From Aphelocoma coerulescens (Eukaryota > Chordata > Aves > Passeriformes > Corvidae), in assembly GCF_041296385.1 (NCBI RefSeq), contig NW_027183949.1:1958501-2022500 (forward strand): DNA of 64,000 nucleotides, given 5' to 3'. A model generated the notes under the pieces. It ran no database searches, was not told where the DNA came from, and saw only the letters and a program-made list of their open reading frames with translations. The position numbers and the translations under genes were made by a program. Within the stretch, counting starts at the first letter, position 1. Each line of letters starts with the position of its first letter. Below are positions 24,209-37,400 of the stretch, piece by piece.

Positions 24209-26425
24209 CCAGCCCTCCCCCACCAGGTTTGGGAAAAAAGAATTTTCCTGGGAAGGAAGTGAAAGAGATAAAAACTATTTTTTTAACAAACACCCAGGAA
24301 AAGGATAACAATGCTAAATATTAAAACCTCTCGCTGTGCAGAGAAACCTGGGATAATTTGAGAGTCCTTCCGTGTTTCGGTGGGGTCTCCTGAAACATCC
24401 CTAGACAGCGAGGCCCGTGCAAAGAAATAGGGAGCGATTCTTGAGAGAAGTTGCAGAGCTCTTTCTTCTCCAGCCACATGGGCGGGGCACTGCCAAAGAA
24501 CTGAGCAATCACGGCACAACCAGGGCCCTCCTGGCACAAGGCAACACAAAATAAGCAGTGCTGAACAGGATTAGGGCACATGTCAGCAGGGAGCAGGGAG
24601 ACCCCCCGTGCCCAGGCCATGCCTCTACCCCAGGGTCCCCTCTCCCATGACCTCATGGCAGGGGGGAGGAACCCCAACACTTCCGTAGGTGCAGTCTCTC
24701 TCCTCCTCCTTGCAGCTGGCTCATGGGCCCACATTCAGGGCCCCCACCTCGGGAGAAAATTCTCCCAGTGTGGTCTGATGTTGAAAGAGTCAAGAAGAGA
24801 AGAGGGGAAAAAAAACCCCAAAGTCCCAGGAAAACAAAGTTCAACTCTCCATCTCCCTCCAGAGAAAAGGAGCTGAAAACTGGCTCAAAAGAAACAAGGT
24901 TGCTTCCTCCGCTCTTGCTGCAAGCAGGATGCAGAGGAGTGTGGATGTGTGTCCTTGAACAAACGCTCTGAGAAGGTTGTCCGGTTTTTTTTCCTCTCCC
25001 CCCTCTCAGGCTCAGTTGAAAGGCACAGAAATGCACAAAGTTCACTTCTGGGCATAGAGCAGCGATAGGGGATACACACGATAAAGTCACCCCAAGACAC
25101 AGGGACAGAGCATTCAGTGGAAAGACTCCGAGAATTCTGCTCCCAGACATCATTCCTGCTCACACTGACCCTTGCAGAAAGGGGACATCGTTCCAGGCAG
25201 CCTGTACTGAGCATGTGGCTCCTGAGTGGGGTTTGTTGTTTAGGAAACCTGCTCAGGCTTTTCCATTCTTTCCTGGCAAACAGGAAAACTTCTCCTGGGG
25301 CTGTGTGCAGGCAGAGCCCTGAGGAGAGCAGGTGGCACATGGTGCGCTGGGCTGGGACAGCCAGCTGCAGAGCTCAAGGGAAGAAGCCCAAAGTGTCACA
25401 ATGGCTCCTTGCCTTCACATGCAACACCTGGGTCACAATGGTCTCCTTGATTCCATGAGGCCCCACTGTGTCACAATGGCTCCTTGGTTCCATCAGGTTC
25501 CGCAGTGTCACCATGGTCTCCTTTGATCCGCACTGTCATCATGGACAATTGGTTCCATGAGGCCCCGCAGTGTCACAATGGTCCCTTGCTTCCATAGCTT
25601 TTACGTTGTAACAATGGACTCCTTGCTTCTATGAGCTAGCGTGCTTTTTGCAGAGGTGTCTTTGGTTCCCACAAGGCCCCGCTGTGTCTCAGTGCACCCT
25701 GGCTTCCATGTGGATCTGGAGTATCACAAAGGCTCCTTGGTTCCACCAGGTCCTGCTGTGTCACAATGGGTCCTGTGGTCCCTGAGGCCCTCCAAAGTCA
25801 TCGTGGAGGCTTGCTTCCATGAGGTTCCATTATGTGCCAGTGGTCATCTTGGTTCCAGGAGTTTCCTTAGTGTCACAATGCTCTCCATGCTTCCATGATT
25901 CCCCACAATGTCCCAATGCTCTCCATGCTTCCATTAGGCCCTGCTTTGCCACAATGGTCCCCTTGTTTCCATGAGGCCCCGCTGTGTCACAATGGACGCA
26001 CGGTTCCATGATGTTGCGTGGTGTCACCGTGCTCTTCTTGAATCCGCAGTGGAACCATGGACCATTGGTTCCATGCGGCCTGGCCGTGTCACAATGGGCT
26101 CCTTGATTCCATGATTCCCCACGGTGTCACAATGGAGCCTTGTTTCTAGGAGGTTCTGTACTGTCACAATTGCCTCCTTGATGCCATCAGCCCCTGCAGT
26201 GTCACAATGGCTCCTTGGTTCCATGAGGAACACAATAGCTTGGCATAAGCATTGAGCAACAGCTGCTGAACACACCTGGCAACATCTGCTTGCATCAAAA
26301 GAGGGCGTCAAGCTGACAATGGCACCAGCAGCTTCCATCTGCAACAGACACCCAGGGAAAGGACAGGCTGTGCCGGTTTGGACAAATTTGGAGGAAAATA
26401 TCCTCTGATAGAAGGCAGGTTACAC
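24209..26425 (+). repeat. Macrosatellite unit 12 (long, class 4, EcoRI-site variant)
   Basis: This is a 2,217-bp class-4 unit with two further substitutions: GAGCATTCAG near 25109, which destroys the first of the paired GAATTC sites, and CAGACATCATTCC near 25144. The same pair of changes marks units 22, 25 and 27. Confidence 0.96.
25394..26236 (+). repeat. Minisatellite block of unit 12 (long form)
   Basis: This 843-bp block is class 4 and ends with GGACGCACGG, as in units 22 and 25. Confidence 0.9.
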
Positions 26426-28607
26426 CCAGCCCTCCCCCACCAGGTTTGGGAAAAAAGAATTTTCCTGGGAAGAAAGTGAAAGAGATAAAAACTATTTTTT
26501 TAACAAACACACAGGAAAAGGATAACAATGCTAAATATTAAAAGCTCTCGCTGTGCAGAGAAAGCTGGGATAATTTGAGAGTCCTTCCGTGTTTCGGTGG
26601 GGTCTCCTGAAACATCCCTAGACAGCGAGGCCCGTGCAAAGATATAGGGAGCGATTCTTGAGAGAAGTTTCAGAGCTCTTTCTTCTCCAGCCACATGGGC
26701 GGGGCACTGCCAAAGAACTGAGCAATCACGGCACAACCAGGGCCCTCCTGGCACAGGGCAACACAAAATAACCAGTGCTGAACAGGATTAGGGCACATGT
26801 GAGCAGGGAGCAGGGAGACCCCCGTGCCCAGGCCATGCCTCTACCCCAGGGTCCCCTCTCCCATGACCTCATGGCAGGGGGGAGGAACCCCAACACTTCC
26901 GTAGGTGTAGCCTCTCTCCTCCTCCTTGCAGCTGGCTCATGGGCCCACATTCAGGGCCCCCTCCTCGGGAGAAAATTCTCCCAGTGTGGTCTGATGTTGA
27001 AAGAGTCAAGAAGAGAAGAAGGGAAAAAAACCCCCGAAGTCCCAGGAAAACAAAGTTCAACTCTCCATCTCCCTCCAGAGAAAAGGAGCTGAAAACTGGC
27101 TCAAAAGAAACAAGGTTGCTTCCTTCGCTCTTGCTGCAAGCAGGATGCAGAGGAGTGGGGATGTGTGTCCTTGAACAAACGCTCTGAGAAGTTTGTCCGG
27201 TTTTTTTTCCTCTCCCCCCTCTCAGGCTCAGTTGAAAGGCACAGAAATGCACAAAGTTCACTTCTGGGCATAGAGCAGCGATAGGGGATACACACGATAA
27301 AGTCACCCCAAGACACAGGGACAGAGAATTCAGTGGAAAGACTCCGAGAATTCTGCTCCCAGAGATGGATCATTCCTGCTCACACTGACCCTTGTAGAAA
27401 GGGGACATCGTTCCAGGCAGCCTGTACTGAGCATGTGGCTCCTGAGTGGGGTTTGTTGTTTAGGAAACCTGCTCCGGCTTTTCCATTCTTTCCTTGCAAA
27501 CAGGAAAACTTCTCCTGGGGCTGTGTGCAGGCAGAGCCCTGAGGAGAGCAGGTGGCACATGGTGCGCTGGGCTGGGACAGCCAGCTGCAGAGCTCAAGGG
27601 AAGAAGCCCAAAGTGTCACAATGGCTCCTTGCCTTCACATGCAACACCTGGGTCACAATGGTCTCCTTGATTCCATGAGGCCCCACTGTGTCACAATGGC
27701 TCCTTGGTTCCATCAGGTTCCGCAGTGTCCCCATGGTCTCCTTTGATCTGCATTGTCATCATGGACAATTGGTTCCATGAGGCCCCGCAGTGTCACAATG
27801 GTCCCTTGCTTCCATAGGTTTTACGTTGTAACAAAGGACTCCTTGCTTCTATGAGCTAGCCTGCTTTTTGCAGAGGTGTCTTTGGTTCCAACAAGGCCCC
27901 GCTGTGTCTCAGTGCACCCTGGCTTCCATGTGGATCTGGAGTATCACAAAGGCTCCTTGGTTCCACCAGGTCCTGCTGTGTCACAATGGGTCCTGTGGTC
28001 CCTGAGGCCTTCCAAAGTCATCATGGAGGCTTGCTTCCATGAGGTTCCATTATGTGCCAGTGGTCATCTTGGTTCCAGGAGTTTCCTTAGTGTCACAATG
28101 CTCTCCATGCTTCCATTAGGCCCTGCTTTGCCACAATGGTCCCCTTGTTTCCATGAGGCCCCGCTGTGTCACAATGGACGCACGGTTCCATGATGTTGCG
28201 TGGTGTCACCGTGCTCTTCTTGAATCCGCAGTGGAACCATGGACCATTGGTTCCATGCGGCCTGGCCGTGTCACAATGGGCTCCTTGATTCCATGATTCC
28301 CCACGGTGTCACAATGGAGCCTTGTTTCTAGGAGGTTCTGTACTGTCACAATTGCCTCCTTGATGCCATCAGCCCCTGCAGTGTCACAATGGCTCCTTGG
28401 TTCCATGAGGAACACAATAGCTTGGCATAAGCATTGAGCAACAGCTGCTGAACACACCTGGCAACATCTGCTTGCATCAAAAGAGGGCTTCAAGCTGACA
28501 ATGGCACCAGCAGCTTCCATCTGCAACAGACACCCAGGGAAAGGACAGGCTGTGCCGGTTTGGACAAATGTGGAGGAAAATATCCTCTGATAGAAGGCAG
28601 GTTACAC
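26426..28607 (+). repeat. Macrosatellite unit 13 (short, class 1)
   Basis: This is a 2,182-bp unit. The front matches unit 4 (GATATAGGG, GTTTCAGAG). From about 27192 on it also matches unit 6 at an offset of 15,410 bp, which is where the 15.4-kb duplication becomes visible. Confidence 0.96.
27614..28418 (+). repeat. Minisatellite block of unit 13 (short form)
   Basis: This 805-bp block is of the unit 4/6 type. Confidence 0.9.
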
Positions 28608-30826
28608 CCAGCCCTCCCCCACCAGGTTTGGGAAAAAAGAATTTTCCTGGGAAGAAAGTGAAAGAGATAAAAACTATTTTTTTAACAAACACACAGGAAA
28701 AGGATAACAATGCTAAATATTAAAAGCTCTCGCTGTGCAGAGAAAGCTGGGATAATTTGAGAGTCCTTCCGTGTTTCGGTGGGGTCTCCTGAAACATCCC
28801 TAGACAGCGAGGCCCGTGCAAAGAAATAGGGAGCGATTCTTGAGAGAAGTTGCAGAGCTCTTTCTTCTCCAGCCACATGGGCGGGGCACTGCCAAAGAAC
28901 TGAGCAATCACGGCACAACCAGGGCCCTCCTGGCACAGGGCAACACAAAATAACCAGTGCTGAACAGGATTAGGGCACATGTGAGCAGGGAGCAGGGAGA
29001 CCCCCGTGCCCAGGCCATGCCTCTACCCCAGGGTCCCCTCTCCCATGACCTCATGGCAGGGGGGAGGAACCCCAACACTTCCGTAGGTGTAGCCTCTCTC
29101 CTCCTCCTTGCAGCTGGCTCATGGGCCCACATTCAGGGCCCCCTCCTCGGGAGAAAATTCTCCCAGTGTGGTCTGATGTTGAAAGAGTCAAGAAGAGAAG
29201 AAGGGAAAAAAACCCCCGAAGTCCCAGGAAAACAAAGTTCAACTCTCCATCTCCCTCCAGAGAAAAGGAGCTGAAAACTGGCTCAAAAGAAACAAGGTTG
29301 CTTCCTCCGCTCTTGCTGCAAGCAGGATGCAGAGGAGTGGGGATGTGTGTCCTTGAACAAACGCTCTGAGAAGTTTGTCCGGTTTTTTTTCCTCTCCCCC
29401 CTCTCAGGCTCAGTTGAAAGGCACAGAAATGCACAAAGTTCACTTCTGGGCATAGAGCAGCGATAGGGGATACACACGATAAAGTCACCCCAAGACACAG
29501 GGACAGAGAATTCAGTGGAAAGACTCCGAGAATTCTGCTCCCAGAGATGGATCATTCCTGCTCACACTGACCCTTGTAGAAAGGGGACATCGTTCCAGGC
29601 AGCCTGTACTGAGCATGTGGCTCCTGAGTGGGGTTTGTTGTTTAGGAAACCTGCTCCGGCTTTTCCATTCTTTCCTTCCAAACAGGAAAACTTCTCCTGG
29701 GGCTGTGTGCAGGCAGAGCCCTGAGGAGAGCAGGTGGCACATGGTGCGCTGGGCTGGGACAGCCAGCTGCAGAGCTCAAGGGAAGAAGCCCAAAGTGTCA
29801 CAATGGCTCCTTGCCTTCACATGCAACACCTGGGTCACAATGGTCTCCTTGATTCCATGAGGCCCCACTGTGTCACAATGGCTCCTTGGTTCCATCAGGT
29901 TCCGCAGTGTCCCCATGGTCTCCTTTGATCCGCATTGTCATCATGGACAATTGGTTCCATGAGGCCCCGCAGTGTCACAATGGTCCCTTGCTTCCATAGC
30001 TTTTATGTTGTAACAATGGACTCCTTGCTTCCATGAGCTAGCCTGCTTTTTGCAGAGGTGTCTTTGGTTCCCACAAGGCCCCGCTGTGTCTCAGTGCACC
30101 CTGGCTTCCATGTGGATCTGGAGTATCACAAAGGCTCCTTGGTTCCACCAGGTCCTGCTGTGTCACAATGGGTCCTGTGGTCCCTGAGGCCCTCCAAAGT
30201 CATCGTGGAGGCTTGCTTCCATGAGGTTCCATTATGTGCCAGTGGTCATCTTGGTTCCAGGAGTTTCCTTAGTGTCACAATGCTCTCCATGCTTCCATGA
30301 TTCCCCACAATGTCCCAATGCTCTCCATGCTTCCATTAGGCCCTGCTTTGCCACAATGGTCCCCTTGTTTCCATGAGGCCCCGCTGTGTCACAATGGACC
30401 TATGGTTCCATGATGTTGCGTGGTGTCACCGTGCTCTTCTTGAATCCGCAGTGGAACCATGGACCATTGGTTCCATGCGGCCTGGCCGTGTCACAATGGG
30501 CTCCTTGATTCCATGATTCCCCACGGTGTCACAATGGAGCCTTGTTTCTAGGAGGTTCTGTACTGTCACAATTGCCTCCTTGATGCCATCAGCCCCTGCA
30601 GTGTCACAATGGCTCCTTGGTTCCATGAGGAACACAATAGCTTGGCATAAGCATTGAGCAACAGCTGCTGAACACACCTGGCAACATCTGCTTGCATCAA
30701 AAGAGGGCGTCAAGCTGACAATGGCACCAGCAGCTTCCATCTGCAACAGAGACCCAGGAAAGGACAGGCTGTGCCGGTTTGAACAAATTTGGAGGAAAAT
30801 ATCCTCTGATAGAAGGCAGCTTACAT
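28608..30826 (+). repeat. Macrosatellite unit 14 (long, class 1)
   Basis: This 2,219-bp unit is the 15,410-bp-offset copy of unit 7 and has the same diagnostic variants (AAATAACCAGTGC, TTTTATGTTG). Confidence 0.96.
29796..30638 (+). repeat. Minisatellite block of unit 14 (long form)
   Basis: This 843-bp block is a copy of the unit 7 block. Confidence 0.9.
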
Positions 30827-33042
30827 CCAGCCCTCCCCCACCAGGTTTGGGAAAAAAGAATTTTCCTGGGAAGGAAGTGAAAGAGATAAAAACTATTTTT
30901 TTAACAAACACCCAGGAAAAGGATAACAATGCTAAATATTAAAACCTCTCGCTGTGCAGAGAAACCTGGGATAATTTGAGAGTCCTTCCGTGTTTCGGTG
31001 GGGTCTCCTGAAACATCCCTAGACAGCGAGGCCCGTGCAAAGAAATAGGGAGCGATTCTTGAGAGAAGTTGCAGAGCTCTTTCTTCTCCAGCCACATGGG
31101 CGGGGCACTGCCAAAGAACTGAGCAATCACGGCACAACCAGGGCCCTCCTGGCACAAGGCAACACAAAATAAGCAGTGCTGAACAGGATTAGGGCACATG
31201 TCAGCAGGGAGCAGGGAGACCCCCCGTGCCCAGGCCATGCCTCTACCCCAGGGTCCCCTCTCCCATGACCTCATGGCAGGGGAGAGGAACCCCAACACTT
31301 CCGTAGGTGCAGTCTCTCTCCTCCTCCTTGCAGCTGGCTCATGGGCCCACATTCAGGGCCCCCACCTCGGGAGAAAATTCTCCCAATGTGGTCTGATGTT
31401 GAAAGAGTCAAGAAGAGAAGAGGGGAAAAAAAACCCCAAAGTCCCAGGAAAACAAAGTTCAACTCTCCATCTCCCTCCAGAGAAAAGGAGCTGAAAACTG
31501 GCTCAAAAGAAACAAGGTTGCTTCCTCCGCTCTTGCTGCAAGCAGGATGCAGAGGAGTGTGGATGTGTGTCCTTGAACAAACGCTCTGAGAAGGTTGTCC
31601 GGTTTTTTTTCCTCTCCCCCCTCTCAGGCTCAGTTGAAAGGCACAGAAATGCACAAAGTTCACTTCTGGGCATAGAGCAGCGATAGGGGATACACACGAT
31701 AAAGTCACCCCAAGACACAGGGACAGAGAATTCAGTGGAAAGACTCCGAGAATTCTGCTCCCAGAGATCATTCCTGCTCACACTGACCCTTGCAGAAAGG
31801 GGACATCGTTCCAGGCAGCCTGTACTGAGCATGTGGCTCCTGAGTGGGGTTTGTTGTTTAGGAAACCTGCTCAGGCTTTTCCATTCTTTCCTGGCAAACA
31901 GGAAAACTTCTCCTGGGGCTGTGTGCAGGCAGAGCCCTGAGGAGAGCAGGTGGCACATGGTGCGCTGGGCTGGGACAGCCAGCTGCAGAGCTCAAGGGAA
32001 GAAGCCCAAAGTGTCACAATGGCTCCTTGCCTTCACATGCAACACCTGGGTCACAATGGTCTCCTTGATTCCATGAGGCCCCACTGTGTCACAATGGCTC
32101 CTTGGTTCCATCAGGTTCCGCAGTGTCACCATGGTCTCCTTTGATCCGCACTGTCATCATGGACAATTGGTTCCATGAGGCCCCGCAGTGTCACAATGGT
32201 CCCTTGCTTCCATAGCTTTTACGTTGTAACAATGGACTCCTTGCTTCTATGAGCTAGCGTGCTTTTTGCAGAGGTGTCTTTGGTTCCCACAAGGCCCCGC
32301 TGTGTCTCAGTGCACCCTGGCTTCCATGTGGATCTGGAGTATCACAAAGGCTCCTTGGTTCCACCAGGTCCTGCTGTGTCACAATGGGTCCTGTGGTCCC
32401 TGAGGCCCTCCAAAGTCATCGTGGAGGCTTGCTTCCATGAGGTTCCATTATGTGCCAGTGGTCATCTTGGTTCCAGGAGTTTCCTTAGTGTCACAATGCT
32501 CTCCATGCTTCCATGATTCCCCACAATGTCCCAATGCTCTCCATGCTTCCATTAGGCCCTGCTTTGCCACAATGGTCCCCTTGTTTCCATGAGGCCCCGC
32601 TGTGTCACAATGGACGCATGGTTCCATGATGTTGCGTGGTGTCACCGTGCTCTTCTTGAATCCGCAGTGGAACAATGGACCATTGGTTCCATGCGGCCTG
32701 GCCGTGTCACAATGGGCTCCTTGATTCCATGATTCCCCACGGTGTCACAATGGAGCCTTGTTTCTAGGAGGTTCTGTACTGTCACAATTGGCTCCTTGAT
32801 GCCATCAGCCCCTGCAGAGTCACAATGGCTCCTTGGTTCCATGAGGAACACAATAGCTTGGCATAAGCATTGAGCAACAGCTGCTGAACACACCTGGCAA
32901 CATCTGCTTGCATCAAAAGAGGGCGTCAAGCTGACAATGGCACCAGCAGCTTCCATCTGCAACAGAGACCCAGGAAAGGACAGGCTGTGCCGGTTTGAAC
33001 AAATTTGGAGGAAAATATCCTCTGATAGAAGGCAGCTTACAT
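30827..33042 (+). repeat. Macrosatellite unit 15 (long, class 4)
   Basis: This 2,216-bp unit is the 15,410-bp-offset copy of unit 8. It includes the GGGGAGAGG variant near 31279, AATGTGG near 31385 and CAGAGTCACAATGG near 32815. Confidence 0.96.
32012..32854 (+). repeat. Minisatellite block of unit 15 (long form)
   Basis: This 843-bp block is a copy of the unit 8 block. Confidence 0.9.
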
Positions 33043-35218
33043 CCAGCCCTCCCCCACCAGGTTTGGGAAAAAAGAATTTTCCTGGGAAGGAAGTGAAAGA
33101 GATAAAAACTATTTTTTTAACAAACACCCAGGAAAAGGATAACAATGCTAAATATTAAAACCTCTCGCTGTGCAGAGAAACCTGGGATAATTTGAGAGTC
33201 CTTCCGTGTTTCGGTGGGGTCTCCTGAAACATCCCTAGACAGCGAGGCCCGTGCAAAGAAATAGGGAGCGATTCTTGAGAGAAGTTGCAGAGCTCTTTCT
33301 TCTCCAGCCACATGGGCGGGGCACTGCCAAAGAACTGAGCAATCACGGCACAAGCAGGGCCCTCCTGGCACAGGGCAACACAAAATGAGCAGTGCTGAAT
33401 AGGATTAGGGCACATTTAAGCAAGGAGACCCCCGTGCCCAGGCCATGCCTTTACCCCAGGGTCCCCTCTCCCATGACCTCATGGCAGGGGGGAGGAACCC
33501 CAACACTTCCGTAGGTGTAGCCTCTCTCCTCCTCCTTGCAGCTGGCTCATGGGCCCACATTCAGGGCCCCCACCTCGGCAGAAAATTCTCCCAATGTGGT
33601 CTGATGTGGAAAAAGTCAAGAAGAGAAGAAGGGAAAAAAAAACCCCGAAGTCCCAGGAAAACAAAGTTCAACTCTCCATCTCCCTCCAGAGAAAAGGAGC
33701 TGAAAACTGGCTCAAAAGAAACAAGGTTGCTTCCTTCGCTCTTGCTGCAAGCAGGATGCAGAGGAGTGTGGATGTGTGTCCTTGAACAAACGCTCTGAGA
33801 AGTTTGTCCGGTTTTTTTTCCTCTCCCCCCTCTCAGGCTCAGTTGAAAGGCACAGAAATGCACAAAGTTCACTTCTGGGCATAGAGCAGCAATAGGGGAT
33901 ACACATGATAAAGTCACCCCAAGACACAGGGACAGAGAATTCAGTGGAAAGACTCCGAGAATTCTGCTCCCAGAGATCATTCATTCCTGCTCACCCTGAC
34001 CCTTGTAGAAAGGGGACATCGTTCCAGGCAGCCTGTACTGAGCATGTGGCTCCTGAGTGGGGTTTGTTGTTTAGGAAACCTGCTCCGGCTTTTCCATTCT
34101 TTCCTTGCAAACAGGAAAACTTCTCCTGGGGCTGTGTGCAGGCAGAGCCCTGAGGAGAGCAGGTGGCACATGGTGCGCTGGGCTGGGACAGCCAGCTGCA
34201 GAGCTCAAGGGAAGAAGCCCAAAGTGTCACAATGGCTCCTTGCCTTCACATGCAACACCTGGGTCACAATGGTCTCCTTGATTCCATGAGGCCCCACTGT
34301 GTCACAATGGCTCCTTGGTTCCATCAGGTTCCGCAGTGTCCCCATGGTCTCCTTTGATCCGCATTGTCATCATGGACAATTGGTTCCATGAGGCCCCGCA
34401 GTGTCACAATGGTCCCTTGCTTCCATAGGTTTGATGTTGTAACAATGGACTCCTTGCTTCTATGAGCTAGCCTGCTTTTTGCAGAGGGGTCTTTGGTTCC
34501 AACAAGGCCCCGCTGTGTCTCAGTGCACCCTGGCTTCCATGTGGATCTGGAGTATCACAAAGGCTCCTTGGTTCCACCAGGTCCTGCTGTGTCACAATGG
34601 GTCCTGTGGTCCCTGAGGCCTTCCAAAGTCATCATGGAGGCTTGCTTCCATGAGGTTCCATTATGTGCCAGTGGTCATCTTGGTTCCAGGAGTTTCCTTA
34701 GTGTCACAATGCTCTCCATGCTTCCATTAGGCCCTGCTTTGCCACAATGGTCCCCTTGTTTCCATGAGGCCCCGCTGTGTCACAATGGACGCACGGTTCC
34801 ATGATGTTGCGTGGTGTCACCGTGCTCTTCTTGAATCCGCAGTGGAACCATGGACCATTGGTTCCATGCGGCCTGGCCGTGTCACAATGGGCTCCTTGAT
34901 TCCATGATTCCCCACGGTGTCACAATGGAGCCTTGTTTCTAGGAGGTTCTGTACTGTCACAATTGCCTCCTTGATGCCATCAGCCCCTGCAGTGTCACAA
35001 TGGCTCCTTGGTTCCATGAGGAACACAATAGCTTGGCATAAGCATTGAGCAACAGCTGCTGAACACACCTGGCAACATCTGCTTGCATCAAAAGAGGGCG
35101 TCAAGCTGACAATGGCACCAGCAGCTTCCATCTGCAACAGACACCCAGGGAAAGGACAGGCTGTGCCGGTTTGGACAAATGTGGAGGAAAATATCCTCTG
35201 ATAGAAGGCAGGTTACAC
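33043..35218 (+). repeat. Macrosatellite unit 16 (short, class 2)
   Basis: This 2,176-bp unit is a copy of unit 9 with the class-2 7-bp deletion near 33415. Confidence 0.96.
34225..35029 (+). repeat. Minisatellite block of unit 16 (short form)
   Basis: This 805-bp block is a copy of the unit 9 block. Confidence 0.9.
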
Positions 35219-37400
35219 CCAGCCCTCCCCCACCAGGTTTGGGAAAAAAGAATTTTCCTGGGAAGAAAGTGAAAGAGATAAAAACTATTTTTTTAACAAA
35301 CACCCAGGAAAAGGATAACAATGCTAAATATTAAAAGCTCTCGCTGTGCAGAGAAAGCTGGGATAATTTGAGAGTCCTTCCGTGTTTCGGTGGGGTCTCC
35401 TGAAACATCCCTAGACAGCGAGGCCCGTGCAAAGAAATAGGGAGCGATTCTTGAGAGAAGTTGCAGAGCTCTTTCTTCTCCAGCCACATGGGCGGGGCAC
35501 TGCCAAAGAACTGAGCAATCACGGCACAACCAGGGCCCTCCTGGCACAGGGCAACACAAAATAAGCAGTGCTGAACAGGATTAGGGCACATGTCAGCAGG
35601 GAGCAGGGAGACCCCCGTGCCCAGGCCATGCCTCTACCCCAGGGTCCCCTCTCCCATGACCTCATGGCAGGGGGGAGGAACCCCAACACTTCCGTAGGTG
35701 TAGCCTCTCTCCTCCTCCTTGCAGCTGGCTCATGGGCCCACATTCAGGGCCCCCTCCTCGGGAGAAAATTCTCCCAGTGTGGTCTGATGTTGAAAGAGTC
35801 AAGAAGAGAAGAAGGGAAAAAAACCCCCGAAGTCCCAGGAAAACAAAGTTCAACTCTCCATCTCCCTCCAGAGAAAAGGAGCTGAAAACTGGCTCAAAAG
35901 AAACAAGGTTGCTTCCTCCGCTCTTGCTGCAAGCAGGATGCAGAGGAGTGGGGATGTGTGTCCTTGAACAAACGCTCTGAGAAGTTTGTCCGGTTTTTTT
36001 TCCTCTCCCCCCTCTCAGGCTCAGTTGAAAGGCACAGAAACGCACAAAGTTCACTTCTGGGCATAGAGCAGCGATAGGGGATACACACGATAAAGTCACC
36101 CCAAGACACAGGGACAGAGAATTCAGTGGAAAGACTCCGAGAATTCTGCTCCCAGAGATGGATCATTCCTGCTCACACTGACCCTTGTAGAAAGGGGACA
36201 TCGCTCCAGGCAGCCTGTACTGAGCATGTGGCTCCTGAGTGGGGTTTGTTGTTTAGGAAACCTGGTCCGGCTTTTCCATTCTTTCCTTCCAAACAGGAAA
36301 ACTTCTCCTGGGGCTGTGTGCAGGCAGAGCCCTGAGGAGAGCAGGTGGCACATGGTGCGCTGGGCTGGGACAGCCAGCTGCAGAGCTCAAGGGAAGAAGC
36401 CCAAAGTGTCACAATGGCTCCTTGCCTTCACATGCAACACCTGGGTCACAATGGTCTCCTTGATTCCATGAGGCCCCACTGTGTCACAATGGCTCCTTGG
36501 TTCCATCAGGTTCCGCAGTGTCCCCATGGTCTCCTTTGATCCGCATTGTCATCATGGACAATTGGTTCCATGAGGCCCCGCAGTGTCACAATGGTCCCTT
36601 GCTTCCATAGGTTTTACGTTGTAACAATGGACTCCTTGCTTCCATGAGCTAGCCTGCTTTTTGCAGAGGGGTCTTTGGTTCCAACAAGGCCCCGCTGTGT
36701 CTCAGTGCACCCTGGCTTCCATGTGGATCTGGAGTATCACAAAGGCTCCTTGGTTCCACCAGGTCCTGCTGTGTCACAATGGGTCCTGTGGTCCCTGAGG
36801 CCTTCCAAAGTCATCATGGAGGCTTGCTTCCATGAGGTTCCATTATGTGCCAGTGGTCATCTTGGTTCCAGGAGTTTCCTTAGTGTCACAATGCTCTCCA
36901 TGCTTCCATTAGGCCCTGCTTTGCCACAATGGTCCCCTTGTTTCCATGAGGCCCCGCTGTGTCACAATGGACGCACGGTTCCATGATGTTGCGTGGTGTC
37001 ACCGTGCTCTTCTTGAATCCGCAGTGGAACCATGGACCATTGGTTCCATGCGGCCTGGCCGTGTCACAATGGGCTCCTTGATTCCATGATTCCCCACGGT
37101 GTCACAATGGAGCCTTGTTTCTAGGAGGTTCTGTACTGTCACAATTGGCTCCTTGATGCCATCAGCCCCTGCAGTGTCACAATGGCTCCTTGGTTCCATG
37201 AGGAACACAATAGCTTGGCATAAGCATTGAGCAACAGCTGCTGAACACACCTGGCAACATCTGCTTGCATCAAAAGAGGGCTTCAAGCTGACAATGGCAC
37301 CAGCAGCTTCCATCTGCAACAGACACCCAGGGAAAGGACAGGCTGTGCCGGTTTGGACAAATGTGGAGGAAAATATCCTCTGATAGAAGGCAGGTTACAC
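35219..37400 (+). repeat. Macrosatellite unit 17 (short, class 1)
   Basis: This 2,182-bp unit is a copy of unit 10 (AAACGCAC, CGCTCCAGG, CTGGTCCGG). One visible difference is ATGTCAGCAGGG near 35590, where unit 10 reads ATGTGAGCAGGG. Confidence 0.96.
36407..37211 (+). repeat. Minisatellite block of unit 17 (short form)
   Basis: This 805-bp block is a copy of the unit 10 block. Confidence 0.9.

Larger units (their letters stand above)
16484..26386 (+). repeat. ~9.9-kb segment recurring at +21,986 bp, copy 1
   Basis: From the class-4 minisatellite of unit 8 to the tail of unit 12. It recurs in units 18-22 in the same order. It ends at CAAATTTGGAGG versus CAAATGTGGAGG. Confidence 0.8.
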